A DNA stretch of 64,000 nucleotides from Halichoerus grypus. Taxonomy: Eukaryota; Chordata; Mammalia; Carnivora; Phocidae. Below the pieces are notes generated by a model that had not been told where the DNA came from, ran no database searches, and was given only the letters and a program-made list of their open reading frames with translations. The position numbers and the translations under genes are program-made. Positions 12,805-29,182 of the stretch are shown here, in pieces (positions within the stretch are counted from its first letter, which is position 1; each line of letters opens with the position of its first letter). Location: contig NC_135715.1 in NCBI RefSeq assembly GCF_964656455.1, positions 172,390,437 to 172,454,436 of the forward strand. The letters are read 5' to 3'.

Positions 12805-12970
12805 GACTGGCATGATATATTAAGGGTGATAAATGAGAAAAATATGCAGCCAAGAATACTTTATCCAGTTAAGATGTCATTCAAAATAGAAGGAGTGATA
12901 AAAACTTCCAGAACAAACAGAAACAAAAAGAATTTGTGATCACCAAACCAGCCCTACAAGAAATATTAAA
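12805..12970 (+). pseudogene. L1 ORF1 C-terminal remnant
   Basis: Encodes the end of the L1 ORF1 RNA-binding protein (the PRILYP motif region), ending at about 12940-12970 just before the inter-ORF spacer. The N-terminal coiled coil and most of the RRM-like domain are missing; the deletion junction lies at about 12790-12808, where leader-like sequence meets ORF1 sequence. Confidence 0.75.
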
Positions 12971-13079
12971 GAGATCCTCTAAGCAAAGAGAGAGCCCAAA
13001 AGTAACACAGAACAGAAAGGAACAGAAACAATATACAGTAACAGTCACTTTACCGGTAATACAGTGGCACTACATTCAT

Positions 13080-16809
<3,730 letters not shown>

Positions 16810-16896
16810 GAAACAAAACAGAGCATCATAGGGGAAGAGAGGAAAAAAATAAAACAAGACGAAACCAGAGAGGGAGACAAACCATAAAAGACTCTT

Positions 16897-17326
16897 CTTT
16901 TTTTTTTAAATTCATTATGTTCAGTTAGCCAACATATAGTACATCATTAGTTTTTGATGTACTGTTTAACAATTCATTAGTTGTACATAACACCCAGTGC
17001 TCATCACATCACATGCCCTCCTTAATACCCATCACCTGGTTACCCCATCCCGTCAACCCCGTCCCTTCTATAACCCTCAGTTTGTTTCCTGGAATCCAGA
17101 GTCTCTCATGGTTTGTCTCCTTCTCTGAATTCTTCCCATTCAATTTTCCCTCCCTTCCCCTATGGTCCTCTGCACTATTCCTTATATTGCACATATGAGT
17201 GAAACCATATGATAATTGTCTTTCTCTGCTTGACATATTTCACTTAGCATAATACCCTTCAGTTCCATCCATGTTGATGCAAATGGTAGGTATTCATCCT
17301 TTCTGATGGCTGAGTAATATTCCATT
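16897..17326 (-). mobile_element. antisense L1 3' end nested in the L1 3' UTR
   Basis: A 5'-truncated L1 on the minus strand, holding the last part of ORF2 and a 3' UTR, with its poly(A) tail seen as T10 at 16898-16907. It is bordered by 15-bp repeats, ccataaaagactctt (16882-16896) and ccataagagaccctt (17327-17341), with two mismatches. The outer L1 3' UTR resumes right after the second repeat. Confidence 0.85.
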
Positions 17327-17552
17327 CCATAAGAGACCCTTACTCATAGGAAACAAACTGAGGGTTGCTGGAGGGGATGTGGGGTGGAGGGGATGGGGTA
17401 ACTGGGTGATGGACATTAAGGAGGGCATGTGATGTAATGAACACTGGGTGTTATATAAGACTGATGATTCACAGACCTGTAACTCTGAAACCAATAATAC
17501 ATTATATGTTAATTAATTGAATTTAAATTTAAAAAATTTTTAAAAATTAAAA

Positions 17553-17568
17553 AAAAGTCTTTGTTTTC
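17553..17568. repeat. right TSD of the L1
   Basis: aaaagtctttgttttc, identical to 12566-12581, directly after the A-rich tail. Confidence 0.9.
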
Positions 17569-20514
17569 TGCCCCTTTACATACCTTCTTTTAATAGCATC
17601 TTCCTTTCATCAGACCTTCACAAGCAATATTTTGGAACAAAGGAGCAGGAAAAATATCAGGAAGAAATGGAAGGGAGCAACCAATTGTCATGTATATTGG
17701 TATCTGTAGTTTGACTTTTGAACAAAAGAATGTATTTTTTAAATAGGGTGGAATAAATTCAAAAGTCCATACTCAAAAATATCCATTTTTACATGTGTTT
17801 ATATACCATAAATATATACTCATATATGCTTCTTTACGAACTAGAGATACAAAGCATATGCATAAGTATGTAAAGAACCATTCATAAAAATTTAGCCTTT
17901 ATATAAGCATACATGGATTGTAAATGTGAAGAAAATGGTACATAATAAAAATGAAACATCTGGCCCTCCTGATATGCATTTTAATGAGTGCCTTAATAAT
18001 AGCATGTGACAAATGAAGCATATGGTCATGATATCAGTAGTCTTGCTACTGAGAACTGGACAGACCTTTTGAACCAAATATTGTAGTCTATAGATACATC
18101 TACAATATTTTTCTAAACACACAAATGTGAAACCATTTTAAATTAAATAACTGCACATTCATTAATTGTTTTTACTAAGTTCATACACTAATCTTCTTAC
18201 TAGGAGGAAACACTCACATGAAACACAAAACAAATACATCTTAATCTAAAATAACAATTTGAATGACCACAATGAAGCTAATCTTGCCCATTCTGCACCT
18301 ACTCGGGCTTTCTCTCTGGATCATGGAATTATTTTGAAAGTGGTTGTGATTTAGATATAGGCTATAACAGAGAAGAAACTTGTTCAAAATGCTCCAAGAG
18401 GCTTGCACAAACTTTCCCACCGCTAAAGCTCTTATGGGAAACATAATCCCATTCTCACCTATAGCTTAACCCTCAAACCTTCAACCCTCTTTCAATAAAG
18501 AAAGGTCATTGCTTAGCGCAAACAACAAGCATTTTGTGTAGCACAAGGAGCCTATGAAATGGAGTTCTGTTGATGTACTGGTTCTGCAGACTCAGAAGGT
18601 CACTGGCAAGATGCCATTTTGATATAGCAACTTCATTCCCTAAACCAGAGACCATGTGAGAAATGTCAAATCATGCTGAAAGAGAAGGCACCGACTTCTG
18701 GGTGGGAGAGAACACTACAAGAGCTTATTTAAAGACTTGTTTTGACTAACAAGGAAGCAGTATGTTTTGGGGGAAAGAGCAGAGGAAATCTAGTGATGAG
18801 ATGAATGTAGAGGCCATTCTGTCACTTCCCAGCGAGGTCAATTTCTGAGGCTCAAATGCTCTACTTAGAAAGTGGGGTAATAGTCTACAGATTTGTTGGG
18901 GAATTAAATTAAAGGGTCAGACAAATGTAAACAACCTAGATGTTAGCTAAGGCCTCTCTGCCCCCCAATTCCTATATCTATGCATGTTGCTTGAGTTAAT
19001 AACCTATACAACCCAAAGAGAAACTCAACCCATAATGGTGTATCCAAAAAAAAAAAACCACCAAAAGCAAAAATGCACACAAAGTATTTGTGTGATCTTA
19101 GTGCCCTTATTGGTACCCTAGTAGGGCCACAAGTTGGTAGAGTGTGTGAACTCAATGTCACCAGCTTTTCCTCTTCTCTCTCCCCTTCCCATCCCATTCT
19201 GGGACAATTAAATTTCTCTCCTTTTCCTTTCCTGAGTAATTTTGTCTCCTCTCTGAAGCTTGGGTACCTCCTGACCTCCAGACTCCAGAGGGATGCATTT
19301 ACACCAAAGCTTACATGTAAGTCACTAGAATAAGCGCTGTACTCTCTCCGTAAGAAACTCTGGTAGCAGCTGCTAAAGGAGTAAAATTTCACCAACTCCT
19401 TATAGTTAATTACTATTATTACTGGCTAAAATAAAGCTTGATCACTTGGAACCTCCAGAACAATGACAATCAGGGAAGATAATGAGATTAATTCCACAGC
19501 AATTATTTCACACTCAAAGTAATATTCAATTATATATCAGGGCCTATGAAATATTGTCACTTTCTATTTTTCCTATACCCAAGGCAGTTTGAGTAGAAGT
19601 GCAGACCCCTTTGTGATCTGTGACATACTCTCAGGGGGCCTGGGCATTCTTTCTGAAGATTTAACATTTTGGGGCTTTCACATTCATGATACTCTGAAAA
19701 ATTAAAGTAAGTCTCTTCCGCTTCATCTGGATGAATGCCTTATGAACAATTAAGTGTCAAGTGATCATCTGTGGTAGAAATGTTCAGCCTTTTAGTGAAT
19801 TGATAAACTTATCTATGTCCCCTCCTAATATAAAAATAATAGTTGTTACATATCTGCTACTGGAACTCAAACTCAAAAGAACTGTTAAATTTCTTTACAA
19901 GTAGCAATTCTCTGTAGCAATGATTTTTCATAGATAAAATTCTTACCTTTATGTATATTAAGGCTTTGATTTGACATCATTGACATGATATAGTGAAGCA
20001 AAGTAAATACTATAATTGTAGTGGGTCAGTGAAAAAAAAGAGGTAGACTTAATACAGAAATTATACATTCACAGTAGTACCAAACAAATGCAACGCATGT
20101 TTTAGAAAAACTTAGTTTCAGCAGAAGAAGGAAATCATCAGTAAATGACTTGTTTGTGGCATTTAAAAAACTATTTGAGCATAAATCAAGATTTCTTGGT
20201 TATATTTTAAATTCAGAAGAGACTGGTCTTTGGAAGGTTCTGGGTAAATATAAAGTCTGAACTAGCAAAGATTTAAAGTAATTAATGCCATTATGTATGA
20301 CTTATATGAACATGCATTTCCTACATTTAGAATATAAAGACTATAGTGACTCTTCTTTGTAGATTAGAATCCATCCATTTAAATATCCAAAAATATCAGG
20401 TAACCATGCACGTTGAACCCCTAGGATTAAAGAGATGAAGGACAAAAATTAGATCATGAGCAACATGGAGAAATTCTGGGAACAAACACTTTGGGTCCTA
20501 AAATTGTCTAGACG
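17569..20514. other. unassigned sequence
   Basis: Only the MIR at 18790-18925 is recognised. A 150-codon minus-strand frame (18943-19395) overlaps a pyrimidine-rich stretch and resembles no known protein. Confidence 0.5.
18790..18925 (+). mobile_element. MIR
   Basis: Sense MIR: attctgtcacttcccagcga, then tttctgaggctcaaatgctc. Confidence 0.55.
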
Positions 20515-21090
20515 TATTACTTGGCTAGGCTAAGTCCCTAGTTATTCAACCAAAAACTAATCTAGGTGTTGATGTGAAGGTATTTCCTAAATGTGATTGA
20601 AGTCCATAATCAGTTCACTTTAAGTAAGAGAGATTACCCTAGATAATCTGGGTGAGCCTCATTCAATGGCTGAAAGGCTTTAAGGGTGAGACAGGCTGGA
20701 CACCTGGTCAGACGGTTAAGCATCTGCCTTCGGCTCGGGTCCTGATCCCAGAGTCCTGGGATCCAGTCCCACGGCGGGCTCCCTGCCGAGCAAGGAGCCC
20801 GATGTGGTACTCTATCCCAGGACCCTGGGATCATGACCTGAGCCGTAGGCAGACGCTTAACCGACTGAGCCACCCAGGCATCCCAGAGGCTTTCCTGATT
20901 AAGAAGAGATTCAGCCTGGGGATAGCACTTTAGTGCAGAGCTCCAGCCTGCCCTTCCTGACATCCTGGGCTACAGATTTCAGACTTACGGGACCACCCCT
21001 CATAATTGCATAAGCCAACTCCTTGCAATAAATCTCTTAATATACATCTCCTGATGGTTCTGCTTCTCTGGTGGAACCAACTGGATACAG
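20515..21090 (+). repeat. LTR-like repeat, copy 1
   Basis: Contains aatctaggtgttgatgtgaa, ccataatcagttcactttaa and gggtgagcctcattcaatgg, then gcataagccaactccttgca plus aataaatctctt, and ends ggttctgcttctctggtgga. Copies 2 and 3 share all these blocks. I recognise an old mammalian LTR family but not its exact name. It is interrupted by the fold-back SINE. Confidence 0.6.
20698..20884. mobile_element. fold-back SINEC (inverted dimer, heads outward)
   Basis: Two SINEC head halves face each other. The left arm (20698-20782) reads as a sense copy (ggacacctgg...ttaagcatctgccttcggct) up to gggctcc. The right arm (20794-20884) is its reverse complement (ggagcccgatgtgg...ccacccaggcatccc). The two are joined by an 11-base loop inside the natural SINE palindrome ctccctgc...gcagggag. 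Arms pair over about 85 nt with scattered mismatches, and the left arm lacks about 5 bases (gtggc). There is no poly(A) tail and no convincing TSD. It lies inside the LTR-like repeat 20515-21090. Confidence 0.85.
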
Positions 21091-21559
21091 GACCCTAATA
21101 ACCTGAAGGCATGCAGATGTTCAGCAATTACATGGAACTGATATCAAATAAAAATTTAAATGCGGCAGAATTTTGTAGGTATTTGAAAACTAGCTTAGCT
21201 CTTAAATTTTTTAACTATTTTTTTTTAATTGCTGAAACTATTACACATATATACAAATACTTGAAGGGAAAAAAAGGCATTTGCTTTCAATAATTTTAAA
21301 AAAATGTTCTCTACTTCTTATGAAGGAATAGTATGAATCATAAAACTGGAAAAATTTCGAACAATTGCTATAAGCATCATTGAATGAACAAGAAAGATAT
21401 TGCAGTGTAGGGAAACTCCAATACTAGACAAATAGTCTTGGTAAATGGCCACTAGTGGTTGAACCAGCATGATGCTCCAAACTATCATAAAGAACCATCT
21501 CAGGGGTAACTAGTACAGAGAGCAAACAAGATCTGCCACTCTAGTAGAGACCAGTGAGG

Positions 21560-21995
21560 ATCCAGAATGAATGTGGATTTGTGAGCCTCCCATTTCACAG
21601 GGCTATGTCAAAATAGACATTGAGACTGCTACCTTGCTCTCTCTCGAGTCACCTGTTTTGGAGAAACTAGCCACCATGTTGTGAGGACACATAAATAGCC
21701 TGTGAAGAAGAACATGTAGGGAGAAATGAGGCTTCTAGCCAACAACCAGCACCAGCCTGCCAGTCATTTGTGTGAGCCAACTTGGAAGTAGGTCCTCTAG
21801 CCCCGGCTAAGGTTTCAAATGACTGCATCCCTGACCAACATCTGGACTGCAACCTCAAGACCATGATCCAGAATGTCCAAGATAAGATATTTGAAATCAC
21901 TCACCCGTAGAAACTGAGGATAGTAAATGCTTATTATTTTAAACCACTAAATTTTGGGGTAGCTTCTGACACAGCAATACATAACTATTACAAAT
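21560..21995 (+). mobile_element. MLT1-type LTR (MaLR)
   Basis: Diverged but ordered blocks: ccaccatgttgtgaggacac, cagtcatttgtgtgagccaa, caaatgactgcatccctgac, and the diagnostic end ttattattttaaaccactaa with ttttggggtagcttctgaca. Confidence 0.75.
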
Positions 21996-22449
21996 ATAAT
22001 ACTTCTTAGCCTAATAATTTCTAATTAATAATAAAAAAGAGTAATAGAGATTAAAATTACACTAATCTTTGTGGAATTGTTTCATGTACTAGTATTTATC
22101 ACAATAAATAATATAGCTTTTAAGAATGGTGCTTTTCTATTAGTTAATTATATTTAGGCCTCAAATATTTCAAGAAAAGGACTTAGTTTGCAATCTTCAT
22201 GTTCTGAGAGGAGGAACTGCAAACAAAAGGCAACTTTGCATCTTCAGAATTTCTGCAGAAGAAAAACTTCCAAAATTGTGTATAAAAACATGCATGATAA
22301 ATTATCTTCGATCCATTCATAATGAAAAACATGAATAAAAAATATATTAAGGAAAAATGAAGTACCCTAAACACATTCTGTTCTTGTTAATCACACTGGT
22401 CATACTTCACAACACAAGGCTTCACTAAGATTTAAGAAAAAACAAAAAC

Positions 22450-22640
22450 GGGGCGCCTGGGTGGCTCAGTCATTAAGCGTCTGCCTTCAGCTCAGGTCAT
22501 GATCCCAGGGTCCTGGGATCGAGCCCCACATCGGGCTCCCTGCTCAGCGGGAAGCCTGCTTCTCCCTCTCCCACTCCGCCTGCTTGTGTTCCTGCTCTCA
22601 CTATCTCTCTCTCTGTCAAATAAATAAATAAAATCTTAAA
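22450..22640 (+). mobile_element. SINEC
   Basis: Near-consensus copy starting ggggcgcctgggtggctcag and ending in an A tail. The flanks are A-rich (agaaaaaacaaaaac at left, a similar run at right), so the TSD is present but not sharp. Confidence 0.93.
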
Positions 22641-22654
22641 AAAAAAACAAACAG

Positions 22655-25600
22655 TTTTCTTAAAGTTCTGAATCTAAAAAAGTTAAAAATGCAAAAAAAG
22701 CTATCAACTGCCAAACATTTTCCATGGTTGAAAATAAAGAATTTTTGAGATTTGACAAGGTATGAATCCTAGATCCAAAATTCTTTCTAGGAAACATGTT
22801 GCTGAACATCTTTCTCCTGAATCATATCATATCATATCATATATCAGATCATAACCATTATGTTATGTTATAATTATGTTAATTTTATGAATACTATATG
22901 AATTAAATTGTTAATGGTATTATTGAACATGCTATGTGTATATGTATACTCAGAAACATACACAGAACTGATATGTAATCATGAACAGAATAGTACAGCA
23001 AAATTACTAGCCATAAAGAGAAAAACAATGGCCCCTCTTATCATTCTTCTACCACAAGTACTCTATATGACATACAAGAAATTTGAGAACTGCTTTATCA
23101 TTTTCTTATATAAGATATTCTAGCAAAAAGAACAGCGCTTAGGTATTACATAAGTCAGCTTGAACAACAACAAGAGCCTTAATATTGCACTTTGCAGATA
23201 ATAATACCCACATAACAAGACTTATTAACAACCTTGTTTGCAAAGAAAGTACTTTGAAGACATCAGAACTTATTGAAGAAGTAAGCACCCAGGTGGGTCT
23301 TGAGACTACAAGCATTTCTCACTTGATGCCTGCTCTAAAGATACTCTCATTCTTCTCCAGGGAAAATGCTGAAATTGGTTTGTATGCAAGGAAAACTGAG
23401 ATACAGATGGAAATCAAGAGAATATTTTGTTATATTTAAAGGCTTATTTACTATAAAGTTACTACTTTGGAAGAGATTAACGGTGAGACTCTTCTGTTCC
23501 TCTTTAAACTTGCACCCATTAATTGTAGCATCCATTGGTGGGTCTTGCCTGCGGCAATTATTATTGTGTTGTTATGATAGTGATTTTCTATTTCCTACCT
23601 TCCTTCAGCACTTAATAAATGAAATTCTTCTATAAAGAAGTGTTGTCCCTTCTATACCATTTATATAGTTTTTCAAGTATTTATTTATATCAATATGGAC
23701 TCATGGATATTTATTTTATTCTTTGGGTTAACTTCAATTATGCCTAACTAACTTAACTAACTAACTTCAGAGTTAAAGGCACCTGGACTGGGAAGACCCA
23801 ACACATTTGCTTAAGTCAAAATTCGGAACGCAGTGTAGGCCCAACCATGTAATAGAATTCATTACAGAATTCTGCCTTAATGTGTATGTTTCTTTGTGTG
23901 TGTTCTATACTAGATTTGCTTGTAGATGCTCAATAAATGTCAAACAAATTAGTAGTTGCTTAAAACTGAATACTTATTAAACACTAAAGGTATAATAAAT
24001 AACTATGTTGAATAAAGATTATGTCCCCACCTTATAAACATTATGGAATTTATATTTTCACAGGTTTTTATTCCATCATGGTACATATGATCAAAGAGCA
24101 TGGAGTTTCTTTCCAGAGCACAGTTTTAACACCACAGTTGTATCATACATCAAGATATTAATCTTAAGTCCTTGGTTAAAACAGAGTCTGCTAAATTTCT
24201 AAACTGTAAAGTTATTAACTAATTTGGGAGACATACTTTGAGACCTGTTACGATCCTGTTCTTCCTTAAACATTTATTTGCTAATTTTACCCACTAAGTT
24301 CAGTCATTCAGACTGCTACTTAAGCTCATTCTGGGATCTAAAGAATTCAAAATACTTTGACTAAATCATGGTAAAATTAGAAATCTCTCCAGGAAAATGT
24401 ACTAGCCTAACATGGTATAGAGGTTTATGTAAAAAATCTCAAAAGAGCCCAAGGCTTTTCTCTCTTACTTGGATGTTAATAGTTAAAAACAAATAAGTGG
24501 TTTTGGTTACATTATCCAGGAAATAACAGCTGAATGACCCAGATATAGCATTATATGCTTTGCCAACATTTCAAAGGTGAATTTCAGCATCTATTATGAT
24601 ACATTTTATGATATGAATACTTTCTTCTCTGATAATGCCATACTATGATGCATTCTCAAACTATTTAAACTACTTTCTCTAATGCCATTTAAGAAGAGCT
24701 AATGAAAAGTCCTGAGTTCAGATTCTAAACCAGAATTATGCCTAAATTGGGAGGAGAGAGAAAGAAGGAACGTGTTCCCATTGACGTTCTCCAAGAATTG
24801 TTTTATAACATAAAATATACTTAAAGCTTCTTGGAAACACTAAAACATGGGAAGTCAATATTACAAATCTAGGTCAAACCAGAGATACTAATTAAAATAA
24901 AACCTTATGGAAAGACATTGGTTATACTTTCATGTTTAAAATAATTAATAGATTTCATGTTTTATCACCTAAGGAAAGAAAATGGACAAAGTTTGCATTA
25001 GAAGGCCAAAGTTTATGTACAGCATTTTCCATGAGGTTAACTAATACACATCAACCCTTTGAAAATGTTACTACTTGCACTGCGTTGGACACACAGCTTT
25101 TGGGTCCATACAGAGAAGGGGAGAACTTAACAAAATGTGTATGAGTTCATAAAACTATTGTTTATAAACCTGTTTTTAAAGGTTAATAAGTAACAAGGAG
25201 AGATTGGGGAAATTAAGTAAAAAAAATGCACATAATGTGAATGTAAAAAGTAAAAACTGAGGTAGCATGGAGGGAGTAGCCTCATGCTTAGAATAATTTT
25301 AGGGAGATGCCCCCAAAATGAAAACATACTTGACATCTGTCCAACTTTAAGTGTTCTGGGACATTTCTGGCAAAGTCATCTGGACAACTCCGAGAACCAG
25401 AAGGTTAGGAAGAAAGTCATCAATTAGCACTGCTACAAAATATTTTTCATGACCCAAGATATGACACTACTCACTGTGCCTAACTTCTTAAACTCCACAT
25501 CGGTAAAACTGAAATTATGATACCAACTTGCTTTTCAATGTTATTGTGAAGGTTATCCAATAAGACGCACAGCATTTTAAAACACTGAAATGAGCTCCCC

Positions 25601-25845
25601 GGCAATAAAGTCAAATGTCAGTATCTGCTCCCAAGAGATATGGTGGATTTTCTCTTCTGGGAGACTTTATGAAGTCATTTGTCCTGAAAGTTTGCAACAT
25701 CCACTGGTCTGAAAGGAGAATATCGGATTAAATTTCTTGACATCCTTTTCAGCTTTATTCTCTTATAAATTACATGTTGCTTTCATGTAACAGTTCTCAA
25801 TAAGGTTTGATCAGTGATACATGCTCTATCATCCACCCTCTCCAA
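22655..25845. other. unassigned repeat-poor AT-rich sequence
   Basis: Over 3 kb without a recognised SINE, L1 or gene; short frames only. Confidence 0.5.
22825..22850. repeat. (ATATC)n short array
   Basis: About four to five units of atcat/atatc, followed by a gttat-rich stretch to about 22880. Confidence 0.8.
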
Positions 25846-25849
25846 ATCA

Positions 25850-26400
25850 TTTTTCAGATTGCAGCCATAATGATCTTTTCAAAACACAGGTGTATAAAGA
25901 CATCATACACACCCCCTTTTAAAGCCCTTGAATGCCTTTCCTTTGTGTTTAGGACAAAGACAGAACACCTTAATGATCCATAAAACCTATCAGAGTAAAA
26001 AGCTGCTATGGTCTGATGCCTATGTTCATACCATCCTCTTCCCAAATTCACTCCACCTGCCTTTTGTCAGTGCCCTTCACCACCTTCCCTCCTACCCCAG
26101 GGCCAGGGCCTAACACACACTTCCCCACATCCTCTCCAGGTTCATACCTACTCACTCCTTTTTACTTGTCACTTCCTTAAAAATGTCTCTTCTAAAATCC
26201 ATAGCACTGTGCTTATCTATTTGATAGCCCTTATTACTGTTGCAATTTAGATTTTTGTGTGTGCTTATTTCATCGCTGGCTATCTTGTCTACTGGATTGT
26301 GTATCTATCAAAATCCATGACATACTGGAATCACATTGTGTCCCAGGGCCTACACAGTGCCTCACACCAGAAAGGCTCTCAGTAAATTTTTTTTAATAAA
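25850..26400 (+). mobile_element. L2 3' fragment
   Basis: About 550 bp of L2-like sequence, from gccataatgatcttttcaaa through cactccacctgccttttgtc to tgtcccagggcctacacagt and ctcagtaaat. Confidence 0.75.
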
Positions 26401-26404
26401 TAAT

Positions 26405-27265
26405 ATTTGCCTAAATCATTCTTCTATTCCCTTGTAACTGAAGGCAGTTGAGTGCCACTGCCTGGGGAAGAAGCTCCCTTTCTGCATGACCCCTGTACGC
26501 ATGACCAATAAGCAACGCAATATATTGGTAATGATGCCAATAGCTAGTCAAGATCTTCCTTTCAATAAGCTAGTTTTTACAAAATCAACTTCTTTTCAAG
26601 CCTGGCATCTTTATTGAGAACATAAGCCGCCCTTGATCTCAGCAAGGAATAGAAATGCAGGGATGATCAGCAGCCACTGTGGAAATGCATTAGTAGGTCT
26701 CAGAGATGCCCCTCAAAGGACAACAGTCCAGCCTGCTAAGAGGACTAACCTAGTTTCCCATCATTTTATATTATGTGCTAATGCTTTCCTCTACCCTATT
26801 TAATCCTCTTGCGGGATAATGCTATTCATTTTAGCTTCCTATTGCTAAAGTCCTCTGGGTATCTTGTTTCTTTAAGGGTAACAGAAAACAGCTAAAATTC
26901 TTATCAAAAGTATTCTGAGTGGTGTATGCTCCCTGTTTCTATGAAAATAAAACCTGTCCTTAAATGTTAGCACATCTTTAAATATATACTATCAAGGAGG
27001 AAACAAATATCCGAGTGAGCCACCTCTCAGAGGAAATATTTGTGCTACATGAATTAAAGGGCCTCAGAGCACCTTTCTGAAGTAGAATAAAAACCAAAGC
27101 AAATGTGTATTGGTTGAAGCCCCAGACACTTGGCAGGAAGGAGTCCTTGATTCTCTTTGAATGGAGAAAGAATGAGCAAGGTTCATTGGGTCTCTGTTAT
27201 TCTCTTGAGTAACATAGATATTCATTCTCTCATTCTCTGTTTTTCATCCTGTGGGTGTTATCCCT
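26405..27265. other. unassigned sequence
   Basis: No frame or repeat recognised before the L1 begins at about 27270. Confidence 0.5.
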
Positions 27266-28670
27266 AATTATTTATATTTTTCCTAGAACTATTGAGATAT
27301 TATTAATATATAACATGTTAATTTTATTTTAAGGTGTACAATTCAATGACTTAATACATCTGTGTATTTTGTGAAATGATTACCACAATTAGGTTAATTA
27401 ATACCTCCATCCCCTTACATAACTACCATTTTTGTGTATGTGGTGAGAAAGATGATTTAAGATCTACTCTCTTACCAACTTTCAAATATATAACACAATA
27501 TTGTTAATTATAGTCATCATGCTGCACATTAAATTCCCAAAACTTATTTATCTTATAGCTAGAAGTTTGTACCCTGTGATGAACCACTTCCATTTCTCCC
27601 TTTTCCCCGCCCTTGGCAACCACCATTCTACTCTCTATTTCTTTGAGTTCAACTTTTTTGTATTCCACATGTAAGTGAGAACATACAGTATTTGTCTTTC
27701 TCTGCCTGACTTATGTCACTTAGCACACTGCCCTCAAGGTCCATCCAAGTTATCACATACGGCAGGATTTCCTTCCTTATGTTAGAAGAATATTCGTGTG
27801 TGTGTGTGTGTGCACGTGTGTGTGCGTGTATATCACAGTTTCTTTATCCATATATTTGTTGATGGGACAACTTAGGTTGTTCCCAGGTCATGGCTATTAT
27901 AAATAATGCTGCAGTAAACTAGGGGTGCACATCTCTCTCAGAGGTAGAGGTAGTGGTTCCATTTTCTTCAGATATATAACCAGAAGTGGGATTGCTGGAT
28001 CACATTGTACTTCTATTTTTAATTTTTTGAGGAACCTCCATATTGTTTTCCATAGTGTTTTCCAATTTACATTCCCAGCAATAGTGCGCAAGAGTTCTCT
28101 CTTCTCTACATCCTTGTCATGTCAACACTTGTTATACCTTGTCTTCTTGATAATAGCCATTCTAACAGGTATGAGGTGATGTCTCATTGTGGTTTTGATA
28201 TGCAGTTCCCTGATGATTAGTGATGTTTAGCATCTTTTCATGTAACCATTGGCCATCTGTATGTCTTCTTTGGAAAAATGTCTATTCAGTCCCTCTGCCC
28301 ATATTTTAATTGGATTGTTTGGTTTTTTTGCTCTTGAGTTATATAAACTTCTTATATATGTTGGACATTAATTCCTTATCAGATAAATGGTTTGCAAATA
28401 TTTGCTTCCATTCCGTAAGTTGCCCTTTTATTTTGCTGATCATTTCTTTTGTTGTGTTGAAGCTTTTAGTTTGATTTAGTCCCACTACTTTTTTAAATTT
28501 TTGCTTTTGTTGCTTACACATTTGATATTATGTGCAAAAAATTTTTGCAAAGGCCAATGTCCAGGCACTTTTTCCCCCGTGTTTTCTTCTAGGTTCACAG
28601 TTTGGGGTCATGCATTTAAGCCTTTAATCCATTTTAAGTTAATTTTTTGTGACTGGCATAGGAGTCCAAT

Positions 28671-28684
28671 TTCTTTCTTTCTTT

Positions 28685-28731
<47 letters not shown>
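28671..28731 (+). repeat. (TTTC)n microsatellite
   Basis: About 60 bp of near-perfect TTTC units grown from the tail of the SINE at 28674-28905. It produces low-complexity FLSFFLSF frames. Confidence 0.95.
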
Positions 28732-28905
28732 AGAAAGGGAGGTGGCGGAGGGGCAGAGAGAAAGGGGGAGAGAGAGAGAGAGTCTTAAGCAGGCTCCATG
28801 TCCAGCACGGAGCCCCACGCAGGGCTTGATCTCACAACCCTGAGATCATGACCTGAGCTGAAATCAAGAGTAGGACACTTAACTGACTGAGCCACCCATG
28901 CAGCC
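28674..28905 (-). mobile_element. SINEC with expanded (GAAA)n tail
   Basis: Antisense SINE inserted in the L1 at 27.3-29.7 kb. Its A-tail has become a TTTC array on the plus strand (about 28671-28731). Short TSD ccaatttc at 28666-28673 and 28906-28913. Confidence 0.88.
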
Positions 28906-28987
28906 CCAATTTCATTATTCTGCATGCAGTTATCCAGTTTTCCCTGCACCATTTATTGAAGAGAGTATCCTTTCTCTATTGAGTCTT

Positions 28988-29182
28988 TTTTTTTTTTAAG
29001 GTTTTATTTATTTATTTGAGACAGAGAGAGACAGAGCATGAGCAGGGGGTAGAGAGCAGAGGGAGAGGGAGAAAAGACTTCATGCTGAGCAGGGAGCCCA
29101 AATTGGGGCTCAATCCCAGGACCCTGAGATCATGACCTGAGCCGAAGGCAGAGGCTTAACCAACTGAGTCACCCACGCACCC
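28988..29182 (-). mobile_element. SINEC
   Basis: Antisense copy inside the same L1, with perfect 14-bp TSD ctctattgagtctt (28974-28987 and 29183-29196). Confidence 0.95.

Noticed and set aside
18943..19395. A 150-aa minus-strand protein
   Set aside because: No domain recognised, overlaps a frame on the other strand and pyrimidine-rich DNA; likely chance.
20634..20963. Protein-coding frames on both strands
   Set aside because: They arise from the inverted SINE heads, whose sequence is stop-poor in several frames.
28501..28843. FLSFFLSFF-rich membrane-like proteins
   Set aside because: They are translations of the TTTC array and SINE.
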